Assembly (NCBI RefSeq): GCF_900230225.1
Contig: NZ_OCNH01000001.1
Span: forward strand, 1,860,001 to 1,924,000
Length of the DNA stretch: 64,000 bases
Source of the DNA: Spirosoma fluviale
GTDB lineage: Bacteria > Bacteroidota > Bacteroidia > Cytophagales > Spirosomataceae
Direction: 5' to 3'
A program made the position numbers and the translations under genes. Below are positions 19,316 to 27,406 of the stretch, piece after piece. Within the stretch, counting starts at the first letter, position 1, and the number at the start of each line of letters is the position of its first letter. The notes below the pieces were generated by a model. The model searched no databases and was not told the DNA's origin. It saw only the letters and a program-made list of their open reading frames with translations.

Positions 19316-21292
19316 CTAAAGCACCCTCCAATCGATCCGGCGGTTGAGTCTTCTGTTTTCGTCGGTGGTGTTGGGTGCCAGTGGGCGGGTTTTACCGTAA
19401 CCAACTGCTTTGATCCGGTTTGGCGGGATACCTGCTTTTGTTAAGTAAGTAACAACCGCCTGCGCCCGTTTCTGGGATAAAGCCAGGTTGGCTGCTGCAT
19501 CGCCCTTGTCATCGGTATGCCCCGATATTTCAACGCTCAATGTCGGATTAGCCTGCATAAATACCGAAAGACGGTCCAGTTCGGTGCGCGACTTTTCGGC
19601 CAGATCGTACCGGCCGGATTCGAAAAATAGATTATTCAGGGTCTCATTCGCCGATGCTCCCGTGGCTACCGGTTCCAGTGGTACGCTCAGGGTCAGACCT
19701 TCGCCTTTAGTCTTCTGCGTAAAGTCGAAGGACAGGCTTTTAAATAAATAGCCCGGCACACTTACGTAAAGCGCATACTCGCCACCACTGGGCAGGACCG
19801 CCGTATACTGACCCGTTTGAGCGTCGGCCTTTACCTGCGAAACGATTTGGTTGGTTTTAAGGTCAACCAGTTCGACGGTAGCGGCCAGTGGTTTCTTCGT
19901 TTTGGCGTCGGCAACCGTTCCCTTTAAAAAACTCACCGGCCGCACGCGCTCCCGCAACGACTCGGGCAAATCGAAGGTATACAGGCGTGACTTCTGCGAA
20001 ATGCCGTCCTTCTGTTCTTCAAACGAATAATAAGCCCGCGTGCCATTGGCGGTTACAAAGAGGGATGCCTGATCTTCCGATGTGTTGATCGGGTAGCCTA
20101 AGTTCGTGGGTGTCGACCAACCCGAGGGACTATTGTCGGCCACAAACAGATCGTAACCTCCCAGGCCAATATGGCCTTCTGACGCGAAAAATAAACTCTG
20201 TCCATTGGCATGAAGGAAGGGCGATGCCTCGTTGGCACTGGTATTGACCGGCTCACCCAGATTGATCGGCTCAGTCCAGTTGCCATCGGTACTCAAGGTG
20301 CTGCGCCATATATCCCGCCGACCCTTGCCCCCCGGCCGGTCCGACACGAAATACAGTTGTCGGCCATCGGCCGATAAAGCGGGCTGCGACTCATAATAGC
20401 GGCTATTGATGGCGGGTCCCAGATTGTCCGGACTCGACCAGTCGCTGCCCGTTTTGTGGCTTACGTACAAATCGCAGCTGCCAAACCCTTTCCGGCCCTG
20501 GCAGGCCGTGAAGACCAGTGTTCGCCCATCGGCCGAGAGGCTGGCTGTGCCTTCGTTCTCGGGGGTGTTGATGCTCGCTGCCAGCGACACCGGAGGGGAC
20601 CAGGTTTCGCCGTTGAACGTAGCCGTCATCAGATCTTCATCGCCCTCGGGTTTGAGCGCGGTAAAAACAAGAGTTTGTTCATCGGCGGTAAGCACCGGAA
20701 AATATTGGGAGGGCGTCGTTTGCAGGACAGACGACAGCGGCTTCGGATCAACGGCCTGTGGATGTTGCAGGGCCTCTAGGCCAAAGCGGGCCGTTTCCAG
20801 CTGGTGGGCAATACGTTTTCCCTGTGCCGACTGAGGGGCAAAGAGCGTCTGGTATTTTTCCAGAAACGGAAGTGCCTCACTGTAGCGACCCAATCGGAGG
20901 AGCGTATTGCTCAGCGATTGGTAAGCCGCGCCGGAGACTGGGCTGTCGGGCTGGAGTTTGATGGCGTTGCGATAGGCCGAAAGTGCGGGCTCATACTGCC
21001 GGGTGAACTCATAGAGCTGCCCAAGCTTGATGTAGGCATCCGTAAAATCAGGGTCCTGCTTGATGGCCTGTTCCATAAATGGAATGGCTTCACGGGCTTT
21101 GCGTTCACCAAAAAGTTTAATCGACTGGGCATACAGTTCCTTTGCCTTGGTCGATTGGGCGAGGAGGGGAGGGCAGAGGGCAACCAGTAACGCAAAAACA
21201 GGCAATCGTTTAACCCAGTGCCCAATGTCCAATGCCCAAAAGCCCTTTAGGGAATATCCAGAAACTTGTGTGTCTGCAACGAAATTTGCCAT
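19316..21292 (-). CDS. TPR / PD40 / OmpA-family envelope protein
   Basis: The 658-residue protein has a signal-like helix at residues 28-46. Two or three TPR repeats follow (about 50-150), then PD40/WD40-like beta-propeller repeats (LSADGRTLVFTA, ADGRQLYFVSDR, HANGQSLFFASE), a carboxypeptidase-regulatory-like domain (about 450-520) and a C-terminal OmpA domain (VEISGHTDDKGD ... RRIDWRVL). This is the layout of Bacteroidota gliding/secretion-type peptidoglycan anchors. The start is uncertain. The ATG at 21292 lies 46 bp inside queE and gives 27 extra residues before the signal, partly encoded by a low-complexity GGGCATTGGACATTGGGCA stretch. The only closer candidates are TTG codons, for example at 21232. 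Confidence 0.9.
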   Translation of the reverse strand: MANFVADTQVSGYSLKGFWALDIGHWVKRLPVFALLVALCPPLLAQSTKAKELYAQSIKLFGERKAREAIPFMEQAIKQDPDFTDAYIKLGQLYEFTRQYEPALSAYRNAIKLQPDSPVSGAAYQSLSNTLLRLGRYSEALPFLEKYQTLFAPQSAQGKRIAHQLETARFGLEALQHPQAVDPKPLSSVLQTTPSQYFPVLTADEQTLVFTALKPEGDEDLMTATFNGETWSPPVSLAASINTPENEGTASLSADGRTLVFTACQGRKGFGSCDLYVSHKTGSDWSSPDNLGPAINSRYYESQPALSADGRQLYFVSDRPGGKGRRDIWRSTLSTDGNWTEPINLGEPVNTSANEASPFLHANGQSLFFASEGHIGLGGYDLFVADNSPSGWSTPTNLGYPINTSEDQASLFVTANGTRAYYSFEEQKDGISQKSRLYTFDLPESLRERVRPVSFLKGTVADAKTKKPLAATVELVDLKTNQIVSQVKADAQTGQYTAVLPSGGEYALYVSVPGYLFKSLSFDFTQKTKGEGLTLSVPLEPVATGASANETLNNLFFESGRYDLAEKSRTELDRLSVFMQANPTLSVEISGHTDDKGDAAANLALSQKRAQAVVTYLTKAGIPPNRIKAVGYGKTRPLAPNTTDENRRLNRRIDWRVL

Positions 21293-21897
21293 TGCGGATG
21301 ATCTTTTACGTAATCAACGATGCGAGGTAGCATTTCATTGGAGCGACCCCATTCGGATTGCAAAAAGAGTTTACAGTCGGGTCGTAAATAGGGGACGAAC
21401 GACTCGGCAAATGCAAAATCAGATTGATTATAGATGATGACTTTCAGTTCGTCGGCGCGCTCGTAAATGGCCGGGTTTGGCTTCTTGAACTTCTTGGGTG
21501 AGAAGCAGATCCAGTCCCACGAGCCCGTTACGGTCTGGCAAACGCCCGATGTTTCGATGTTCGTCTGGAAGCCAGCCGTTTGCAGGGCTTCCGTAAGTTC
21601 CGTAAGGTCGTGCATGAGGGGTTCGCCACCGGTGATGACTGCCATCCGGCCGGGGTATTGCAGGGCACCCTGCACCAGCGCATCGATCGTCTGTTTTGGA
21701 TGGGCGTCGGCATCCCATGATTCTTTCACATCGCACCAGTGACAGCCTACATCGCAGCCCCCGAGCCGGATGAAGTAAGCCGCCCGACCGGTATGGGCTC
21801 CTTCTCCCTGAAGCGTATAAAACGCTTCCATAACGGGCAGGGCAGTTGTGGACTGGTTATCTGTTTGTTTAGTTTGTTGTTCCTGTGTCAAAAGCAT
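21247..21897 (-). CDS. queE: 7-carboxy-7-deazaguanine synthase
   Basis: This 216-residue radical SAM enzyme makes 7-carboxy-7-deazaguanine from carboxytetrahydropterin in the queuosine/preQ0 pathway. VMEAFYTLQGEGAHTG is the family's substrate loop, Cys48, Cys52 and Cys55 (GGCDVGCHWCD) hold the iron-sulfur cluster, and VITGGEPLMHDL is the GGE motif. The family often starts just before VMEAFYT, so the first 20 residues may not be translated. The promoter box (21902-21909) ends only 4 bp before the ATG at 21897, implying a nearly leaderless message or an internal start. The downstream OmpA-type gene overlaps its 3' end. Confidence 0.95.
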   Translation of the reverse strand: MLLTQEQQTKQTDNQSTTALPVMEAFYTLQGEGAHTGRAAYFIRLGGCDVGCHWCDVKESWDADAHPKQTIDALVQGALQYPGRMAVITGGEPLMHDLTELTEALQTAGFQTNIETSGVCQTVTGSWDWICFSPKKFKKPNPAIYERADELKVIIYNQSDFAFAESFVPYLRPDCKLFLQSEWGRSNEMLPRIVDYVKDHPQWQISLQTHKFLDIP

Positions 21898-21901
21898 AGT
21901 A

Positions 21902-21932
21902 CAAAGATAGGGAGTTCGTGGGTAGCGCTAAA
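21902..21932 (-). promoter_or_regulatory. Promoter of queE
   Basis: On the minus strand TATCTTTG (21909-21902) is a perfect TAnnTTTG box, with TTTA at 21932-21929 and a 19-bp spacer. The expected transcription start falls at or within a few bases of the queE ATG. Confidence 0.7.
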
Positions 21933-21936
21933 CGAT

Positions 21937-21968
21937 TTTGAAAAGTTATCCCATCTCCTCTATCTTTG
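21937..21968 (+). promoter_or_regulatory. Promoter of the his leader/hisG-hisD unit
   Basis: TTTG (21937-21940), a 20-bp spacer and TATCTTTG (21961-21968) match the full Bacteroidota consensus. It is divergent from, and nearly abutting, the queE promoter. The leader-peptide ATG is 4 nt after the box, close to the expected transcription start. Confidence 0.75.
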
Positions 21969-21972
21969 CGGC

Positions 21973-22035
21973 ATGATTTCCCAACGGGCTACCCATTCTC
22001 CTTTTCGACATCGTCGCCATCATCGTGGCTTCTGA
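21973..22035 (+). CDS. Histidine-rich leader peptide (putative his attenuator)
   Basis: A 20-codon frame with ATG at 21973 and TGA at 22033 ends in FRHRRHHRGF. It holds four His and five Arg codons, dense for so short a peptide. It lies just after a consensus promoter and about 150 bp before hisG. Leader peptides rich in the end-product amino acid control his operons in Proteobacteria by ribosome stalling; assigning that role here is inference. A small GCCAA/TTGGC hairpin directly follows the stop, and a U-rich stretch lies at about 22071-22085, but I could not draw one convincing terminator/antiterminator pair. The promoter spacing suggests a leaderless or nearly leaderless start. Confidence 0.65.
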   Translation: MISQRATHSPFRHRRHHRGF

Positions 22036-22188
22036 GCCAATGTGTTGGCCGATCAACCGGTCCTTCCCCGTTTTTCACGTATTTTTGTTCCCCTAATCAA
22101 TTCCTATTCCTGATGCCTCTCTCGGCAACGAATGGCGTCATGAGCTGTGTATGACACACATCATACAACATCCATTATCCATCAAGTA

Positions 22189-23049
22189 ATGACCTCTGTA
22201 TTACGTATTGCCCTGCAAAAATCCGGTCGGCTGAGCGAAGATTCGTACCAGCTGTTCAAAGAATGTGGTATTCGATTCGACTACGGCACCGGTAAGCTTA
22301 AATCTGTTTCATCAAACTTCCCGGCTGAGTTTCTGTTTCTGCGCGACGACGATATCCCCGGCTACGTGGAAGATGGCGTGGCCGATCTGGGTATCGTTGG
22401 TGAGAATGTAGCCGTTGAAACGGGTCGGCCGGTAACGACGGTTCATAAATTAGGTTTCTCCAAATGCCGTTTATCCATTGCCATACCCCGCGGTACGGAA
22501 TGGTCGGGTATTCAGGATCTGGACGGGAAGAACATTGCTACGTCTTACCCCAATCTGTTGGGTCACTACCTGGCCGGGGAAGGGGTAAAGGCTGAAATTC
22601 ACGAAATCAGCGGTTCGGTGGAGATTGCACCTAGTATCGGTCTGGCCGAAGCCGTTTGCGATATTGTCAGCTCCGGCAGTACCCTGCTGAGTAACGGGTT
22701 GAAGGAAGTTGAGACGATCTTTCGTTCCGAAGCCATCCTTATTGCCCGTCCGGAACTGGAAGCCGACAAACAGGCGTTGGTCGACAAACTGCTGTTTCGG
22801 ATCAAGTCTGTACAGGCGGCAAAAAATAACAAATACATTGTCCTGAACGCACCCAACAACGCCCTCGACCAGATTACGGCTTTACTCCCCGGCATGAAAA
22901 GCCCAACGGTAACGCCCCTGGCTACTGAAGGCTGGAGCTCGGTGCATTCGGTGCTGAACGAGAATGAATTCTGGGAAAACATTGAAGCCATCCGGGCCGC
23001 CGGTGCCGAGGGTATTCTGGTGATCCCAATCGAGAAAATGATTTATTGA
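22189..23049 (+). CDS. hisG: ATP phosphoribosyltransferase, long form
   Basis: The first enzyme of histidine synthesis joins ATP and PRPP. I chose the ATG at 22189 (286 residues, MTSVLRIALQKSGRLSEDS) because the family begins at this point; the frame is open a little further upstream. DLGIVGENV and the PRPP loop DIVSSGSTLLSNGLKE (around residue 160-175) are the family motifs. The last 75 residues are the ACT-like regulatory domain of long-form HisG (SPTVTPLATEGWSSVHSV), which gives feedback inhibition by histidine. The gene lies behind the His-rich leader peptide and before hisD, so both transcription and enzyme activity may respond to histidine. Confidence 0.97.
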   Translation: MTSVLRIALQKSGRLSEDSYQLFKECGIRFDYGTGKLKSVSSNFPAEFLFLRDDDIPGYVEDGVADLGIVGENVAVETGRPVTTVHKLGFSKCRLSIAIPRGTEWSGIQDLDGKNIATSYPNLLGHYLAGEGVKAEIHEISGSVEIAPSIGLAEAVCDIVSSGSTLLSNGLKEVETIFRSEAILIARPELEADKQALVDKLLFRIKSVQAAKNNKYIVLNAPNNALDQITALLPGMKSPTVTPLATEGWSSVHSVLNENEFWENIEAIRAAGAEGILVIPIEKMIY

Positions 23050-23055
23050 TTAAGA

Positions 23056-23187
23056 AGGAGTTAGGAGTGAGGAGCGAGGAGTGAGGAGGGCTGACGGATG
23101 TTTTTTGCTGACGCTTCCTTTTTTGCTAATGCCGCCCGTGCGGTGCGTCAGCAACTCTTAACTCCTAACTCCTATCTCCTAACTCCT
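23056..23187. repeat. Long imperfect inverted repeat between hisG and hisD
   Basis: Left arm 23056-23096 is four near-copies of the heptamer AGGAGTT/AGGAGTG; right arm 23146-23187 is its imperfect complement. Both arms end in CTGACG/CGTCAG next to the loop. The loop contains ATGTTTTTTGCTGACGC, also present in the element at 39030-39129, so the two are related. It starts 6 nt after the hisG stop and ends 7 nt before hisD, inside an expected operon. Confidence 0.88.
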
Positions 23188-23194
23188 AAAAAAC

Positions 23195-24484
23195 ATGAAC
23201 ATCATCCCTTTTCCCGACCGTGCTGAGTGGCCTGCGTTGCTGGCTCGCCCGGTGCAGTCGACACAACAGATTGAAGCGGTAGTTGCGCCCATTCTGGCCC
23301 AGGTTCGTGCCAGGGGAGATGCCGCCCTGATTGAACTGGCTCTGAAGTTTGATAAAGTCGACCTGTCGACGGATGGAATGGAGGTGCCTGTTTCCGAACT
23401 CGATGCCGCCGAAAGTCAACTGAGCGATGCGCTGAAGACGGCCATCAAGCAAGCGTACCAGAACATCCGGACCTTTCACGAGCGGCAAAAACAGCCTATC
23501 GAGAAAGTTGAAACCATGCCGGGAGTCGTCTGCTGGCGTAAAAGTGTTGGCATCGAAAAAGTCGGGCTGTATATACCGGGCGGCACGGCGCCCCTGTTCA
23601 GTACGGTGCTTATGCTGGGCATTCCGGCCCAACTGGCGGGTTGCCGCGAGGTGGTCCTCTGTACGCCCGGTAACCACCCAGCCATTTACTTTGCTGCCAA
23701 ACTCGTTGGCATCACGAAGGTCTTCCGGATCGGGGGCGCACAGGCCATTGCGGCCATGGCCTACGGAACGGAATCGGTGCCGCAGGTCTACAAGATTTTT
23801 GGCCCCGGCAACCAATACGTGACGGCAGCCAAGATGTTGGTTGCCAAAGAAGGGATGGCTATCGACATGCCCGCCGGACCCAGCGAAGTGGCCGTTTATG
23901 CTGATGATTCAGCGGTGCCGTCGTTCGTTGCCGCCGACTTGCTCTCGCAGGCCGAACACGGAGCCGATAGCCAGGTATTGCTGGTATCGACCAGTAAAAA
24001 ACTCGTGTCGATGGTCAATCTGGTGCTGCCCACGCAATTGAGCAAGCTGCCGCGTCGGGAACTGGCCGCCAAAGCGTTGGAGAACAGCAAAGCGATTCTG
24101 GTCGATAACGAATCGGATGCCATTGATTTGCTGAATGCTTATGCCGCCGAACACCTGATTCTGAGCGTTGCCAATGCCGAAGCCGTTGCGGAGAAAATCA
24201 TCAATGCGGGCTCTATTTTCCTGGGTAACTACACACCCGAATCGGCCGGTGATTATGCGTCGGGTACCAACCACACGCTGCCGACAAACGGGTTCGCGAG
24301 AGCCTACAGCGGGGTATCGCTGGATAGTTTCGTGAAGAAGATCACCATTCAGCACATCACGCCGGAAGGTATTCAGAACCTCGGCCCGGTTGTGGAAGCC
24401 ATGGCCGAAGCCGAATCGCTCGACGCCCACAAACGCGCCGTCAGCCTGCGAATGGCAAGCCTGGCCGAAGTAAATCTGGTCTGA
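23195..24484 (+). CDS. hisD: Histidinol dehydrogenase
   Basis: The 429-residue zinc enzyme oxidises histidinol to histidine in two NAD-dependent steps, the last reaction of the pathway. Visible are VGLYIPGGTAPLFSTV, the GPGNQYVTAAK loop, MPAGPSEVAVYAD, SQAEHGADSQV (zinc and catalytic residues) and the C-terminal ASGTNHTLPTNGFAR with its His. Length is typical. It follows hisG across a 145-bp inverted-repeat element. hisC is not next to it but 13 kb downstream, and a VapBC-type module follows instead. Confidence 0.97.
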   Translation: MNIIPFPDRAEWPALLARPVQSTQQIEAVVAPILAQVRARGDAALIELALKFDKVDLSTDGMEVPVSELDAAESQLSDALKTAIKQAYQNIRTFHERQKQPIEKVETMPGVVCWRKSVGIEKVGLYIPGGTAPLFSTVLMLGIPAQLAGCREVVLCTPGNHPAIYFAAKLVGITKVFRIGGAQAIAAMAYGTESVPQVYKIFGPGNQYVTAAKMLVAKEGMAIDMPAGPSEVAVYADDSAVPSFVAADLLSQAEHGADSQVLLVSTSKKLVSMVNLVLPTQLSKLPRRELAAKALENSKAILVDNESDAIDLLNAYAAEHLILSVANAEAVAEKIINAGSIFLGNYTPESAGDYASGTNHTLPTNGFARAYSGVSLDSFVKKITIQHITPEGIQNLGPVVEAMAEAESLDAHKRAVSLRMASLAEVNLV

Positions 24485-24519
24485 TTTTGTTATCTTGCTA
24501 CTTAAACGAGTAAAAAAAG

Positions 24520-24759
24520 ATGAGCCAGCTAGTCATTGAAGTAGATACCCCAGAAGATGAAGCCTTGCTGATGCAGTTGCTGCCCAAGCTGTCTGGACGC
24601 TTGATTGAGAAAAAGCCAAGCCCAGTTAAGCCAACATTAGCTGAGGTTCTGGAGGAAGTTATCCAGTCGGGCGGGGCTGGAGAATCTTACGGCGATCCGG
24701 CAGAGTGGCAACGGGAGATTCGTAGTTGGGACCGGGTGCTTGACGGTCGGGAAGAATGA
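24520..24759 (+). CDS. Putative antitoxin of a VapBC-type module
   Basis: This 79-residue acidic protein (MSQLVIEVDTPEDEALLMQL) has a C-terminal charged tail (EWQREIRSWDRVLDGREE). Its stop overlaps the start of the PIN-domain gene by ATGA. Size, charge and overlap with a PIN gene are those of an antitoxin. I see no clear AbrB or ribbon-helix-helix DNA-binding motif, so the class is open. Confidence 0.75.
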   Translation: MSQLVIEVDTPEDEALLMQLLPKLSGRLIEKKPSPVKPTLAEVLEEVIQSGGAGESYGDPAEWQREIRSWDRVLDGREE

Positions 24760-25130
24760 TTTTAGACAGCAATATTGTCATTTATTCAACCCAACCTAAC
24801 TACATAGGCCTTGCCAGGTATCTACAGGCAAATCAGAACATCGTTCGGGTTTCATTGATTTCTACGCTTGAAGTACTTGGCTACAGTCGTATGAGCGCAA
24901 AAGATAAGCTGACGTTTGATGCCTTCTTTGGGAGTATTGATATTTTGCCAATTAGTAGAGAGATCATAAACGAAGCTATTCGCCTTCGTCAACAAAGAAA
25001 ACGCTCATTGGGTGATTCAATAATTGCTGCCACCGGGTTGTTCTACAATGAGCCGGTGTTAACCCATAATATCGCTGACTTTGCCGATATTTCTGGTCTA
25101 GACATCATTCCTCTGGATTCGATTTTATAA
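24756..25130 (+). CDS. PIN-domain ribonuclease toxin (VapC-like)
   Basis: The 124-residue protein has the PIN-domain acidic set: Asp4 in MILDSNIVIYS, Glu39 in STLEVLGYS, Asp88 in SLGDSIIAATGL and Asp106 in HNIADFAD. VapC toxins cut specific RNAs and are held by the antitoxin encoded just upstream. The two genes lie 35 bp after hisD, so they may be read from the his promoter as well as their own. Confidence 0.87.
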   Translation: MILDSNIVIYSTQPNYIGLARYLQANQNIVRVSLISTLEVLGYSRMSAKDKLTFDAFFGSIDILPISREIINEAIRLRQQRKRSLGDSIIAATGLFYNEPVLTHNIADFADISGLDIIPLDSIL

Positions 25131-25149
25131 ATCCTGCTTTTCCTTCTTC

Positions 25150-26334
25150 ATGCTTGACCTTACTTCATTGCGGGCGGATACTCCCGGCGTTCAACACGTT
25201 AGTCATTTTAACAATGCCGGTGCTTCACTCATGCCGCAGCCGGTTATCGACGCCATTACCCGTCATATAAATCTGGAAGCGGAGATTGGTGGTTATGAAG
25301 CTGCCGAAGCCCAAAAGGAAGCGATTCAGGGGTTTTATACCGCCACTGCCGACTTGCTGAACACAACGGCCGACCATATTGCTGCCACGGCCAACGCCAC
25401 CGACTCCTATGCTCGTGCCCTGTCGTCGATCCCATTTCGTGAGAGGGATGTGATTCTGACGACCACAAACGATTACGTATCCAACCAGATCGCCTTTCTA
25501 TCGCTGCAAAAACGATTCGGTATAAAAATCGTCCGGGCGGCTGATGAGGGAAACCGGGGCGTGTCGGTGGACGATATGGCTGATAAAATCAAGTCGCTTC
25601 ATCCCCGGCTGGTGGCCGTAACCCATGTGCCGACAAACTCCGGGCTGGTGCAGCCTGTGGAAGCCATCGGGCAGCTTTGCCAGGAGCATGACGTACTTTA
25701 TCTGGTGGATGCCTGCCAGTCGGTGGGGCAGTTGCCCGTGGATGTAAGCCGGATTCACTGCGATTTTCTGACGGCTACCTGCCGGAAATTTTTGCGGGGA
25801 CCTCGGGGCATGGGGTTTCTCTACGTCTCGGAAAAGACGCTGGCTGCGAACATGTCCCCCTTGTTCATTGACCTGCACGGGGCGGAATGGGCATCGGTAG
25901 ACGCGTACCGGCTGGAGCCGACAGCAAAGCGCTTCGAGGATTGGGAGTTTCCCTATGCACTGGTGCTGGGCGCTGCTGAAGCTCATCGCTACGCCCTCAA
26001 AGTCGGTCTGGACGCGATTGCCGAGCGTAATGCTGCTTTGTGTGCCACATTACGCACAGAACTGGCTCAGTTGCCGGGTGTCCGGCTGCTGGACGAAGGC
26101 GCGCAACTTTCCAGCATCATCATTCTATACAGTGAACAGAAATCGGCTGCTGACTTGAAATCGGCTTTGTCTGCCCGAAAAATCAATACGTCGATCAGTA
26201 CCCACGGCGCTGCCATTCTGGATTATGATCGTAAGGGAATGAAAACAGCCGCCCTGCGCATTTCTCCTCATTATTTTAATACCGACGACGAAGTAGCCCT
26301 TCTGATCGACACCCTGCACCACGCGTTCAAATGA
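25150..26334 (+). CDS. Aminotransferase class V-fold PLP enzyme
   Basis: The protein has 394 residues. VSHFNNAGASLMPQPV and VTHVPTNSGLVQP are family strands, LVDACQSVGQLPVDV carries the PLP-ring Asp, and TATCRKFLRGPRGMGFLYV the Schiff-base Lys. This is the group of cysteine-desulfurase-like, isopenicillin-N-epimerase-like lyases. There is no desulfurase Cys loop I can identify, so substrate is unknown. Its end overlaps the deformylase-like gene by ATGA, and that gene overlaps the GNAT gene the same way, so the three are translated as a coupled set. Confidence 0.88.
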   Translation: MLDLTSLRADTPGVQHVSHFNNAGASLMPQPVIDAITRHINLEAEIGGYEAAEAQKEAIQGFYTATADLLNTTADHIAATANATDSYARALSSIPFRERDVILTTTNDYVSNQIAFLSLQKRFGIKIVRAADEGNRGVSVDDMADKIKSLHPRLVAVTHVPTNSGLVQPVEAIGQLCQEHDVLYLVDACQSVGQLPVDVSRIHCDFLTATCRKFLRGPRGMGFLYVSEKTLAANMSPLFIDLHGAEWASVDAYRLEPTAKRFEDWEFPYALVLGAAEAHRYALKVGLDAIAERNAALCATLRTELAQLPGVRLLDEGAQLSSIIILYSEQKSAADLKSALSARKINTSISTHGAAILDYDRKGMKTAALRISPHYFNTDDEVALLIDTLHHAFK

Positions 26335-26846
26335 AACACCTCGCCGACTTACTGCTACTGGGCGACCCGCGCCTGTACGAAACCTGTGAACCGGTGCTCG
26401 AATCGGAGTTGCCGCTCGTGACGGGCTGGGTTGCTGATCTGCACAATGTCATGGAAGAGATTCGGGCCAAATACCAGTTTGGCCGGGGCATTGCAGCGCC
26501 CCAGCTGGGCATAATGAAGCGGTTAATTTACCTGAATGTCGACCGTCCGCAGGTCATCATCAACCCGGAGCTGGTTGCGGTGAGTGACGAAACCGACGAA
26601 CTCTGGGACGATTGCATGAGCTTCCCGAACCTGTTGGTACGGGTACGGCGGCATACAAAGCTCACGATGATCTACCGCGACGAACACTGGCAAACCCATA
26701 CCTGGGAGGTGACCGACTGGCGCATCGCCGAACTGATCCAACACGAATACGATCATCTGAACGGGGTCCTCTGCACCATGCGGGCCATCGACGAACGGGC
26801 GTATCAGTGGCGACCCACCCCCGGCACCAATCCGAAAACACCATGA
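26331..26846 (+). CDS. Peptide deformylase-like protein (variant motif 2)
   Basis: The protein has 171 residues. Motif 1 GRGIAAPQLG (51-60) is intact. Motif 2, usually EGCLS, reads DDCMS (93-97) but keeps the zinc-ligand Cys95. Motif 3 HEYDH (138-142) keeps both zinc His and the catalytic Glu. It should therefore bind metal, but substrate choice may differ from housekeeping deformylase, which removes the formyl group from new proteins. It is coupled by ATGA overlaps to a PLP enzyme upstream and a GNAT enzyme downstream, not to fmt as is usual for def. Confidence 0.87.
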   Translation: MKHLADLLLLGDPRLYETCEPVLESELPLVTGWVADLHNVMEEIRAKYQFGRGIAAPQLGIMKRLIYLNVDRPQVIINPELVAVSDETDELWDDCMSFPNLLVRVRRHTKLTMIYRDEHWQTHTWEVTDWRIAELIQHEYDHLNGVLCTMRAIDERAYQWRPTPGTNPKTP

Positions 26847-27376
26847 TTTCCCAACAAGTACTTCGGTACGAAGCTCTTTCCGTAGCCGACGCATCGCGTT
26901 TATCCGAAGTCGCCATCCGGGCCTACTGCGATCATTATCTGCATTTGTGGCACGATAGCGGGGCCTGGTACCTCGCCCGGTCATTCACCCCCGAGGCTCT
27001 GGCGCTTGAACTACTTGACGAGAATGCCCGCTTCTACCTGATCTATCTGCATGAAGAACCCGTTGGTTTTCTGAAGCTGAATCTGCTGAAGCCATCGCCC
27101 TGTTCGCCCTCGCTGAACGGACTTGAACTTGAGCGGATTTACCTTCAACAAGCGGCAACCGGTAAAGGCATCGGTGCAAAAATCGTACAATTCGTGCTGG
27201 AGCACGCCCGGCAGATGGGCAGGCAGGTTGTCTGGCTTAAAGCCATGGAAAGCAGTCACGATGCCATTGCGTTTTACGAGCGGATGGGCTTCGTGTTGTG
27301 CGGCACATCCAAATTGTCGTTCGAGGTTATGCGGGAGGAATACCGGCCTATGGTAACCATGCAGCAGGTACTTTGA
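26843..27376 (+). CDS. GNAT-family N-acetyltransferase
   Basis: I chose the ATG at 26843 (177 residues), which overlaps the previous stop by ATGA; the frame is open far upstream but only as antisense-like shadow. LERIYLQQAATGKGIGAKI is the acetyl-CoA pyrophosphate loop (R/Q-x-x-G-x-G/A pattern), and VWLKAMESSHDAIAFYERMGF is the typical C-terminal strand-helix. Substrate unknown. The translational coupling to a deformylase-like protein suggests action on peptide N-termini as one possibility. Confidence 0.9.
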   Translation: MISQQVLRYEALSVADASRLSEVAIRAYCDHYLHLWHDSGAWYLARSFTPEALALELLDENARFYLIYLHEEPVGFLKLNLLKPSPCSPSLNGLELERIYLQQAATGKGIGAKIVQFVLEHARQMGRQVVWLKAMESSHDAIAFYERMGFVLCGTSKLSFEVMREEYRPMVTMQQVL

Positions 27377-27406
27377 GTAAGGGTACCCGGCACCAGTCGA
27401 TGAGGT

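Noticed and set aside
22147..22188. Short extension MYDTHHTTSIIHQV before hisG considered as a second leader peptide
   Set aside because: It has no stop and is in frame with hisG, so it cannot work as a separate leader. HisG starts naturally at 22189.
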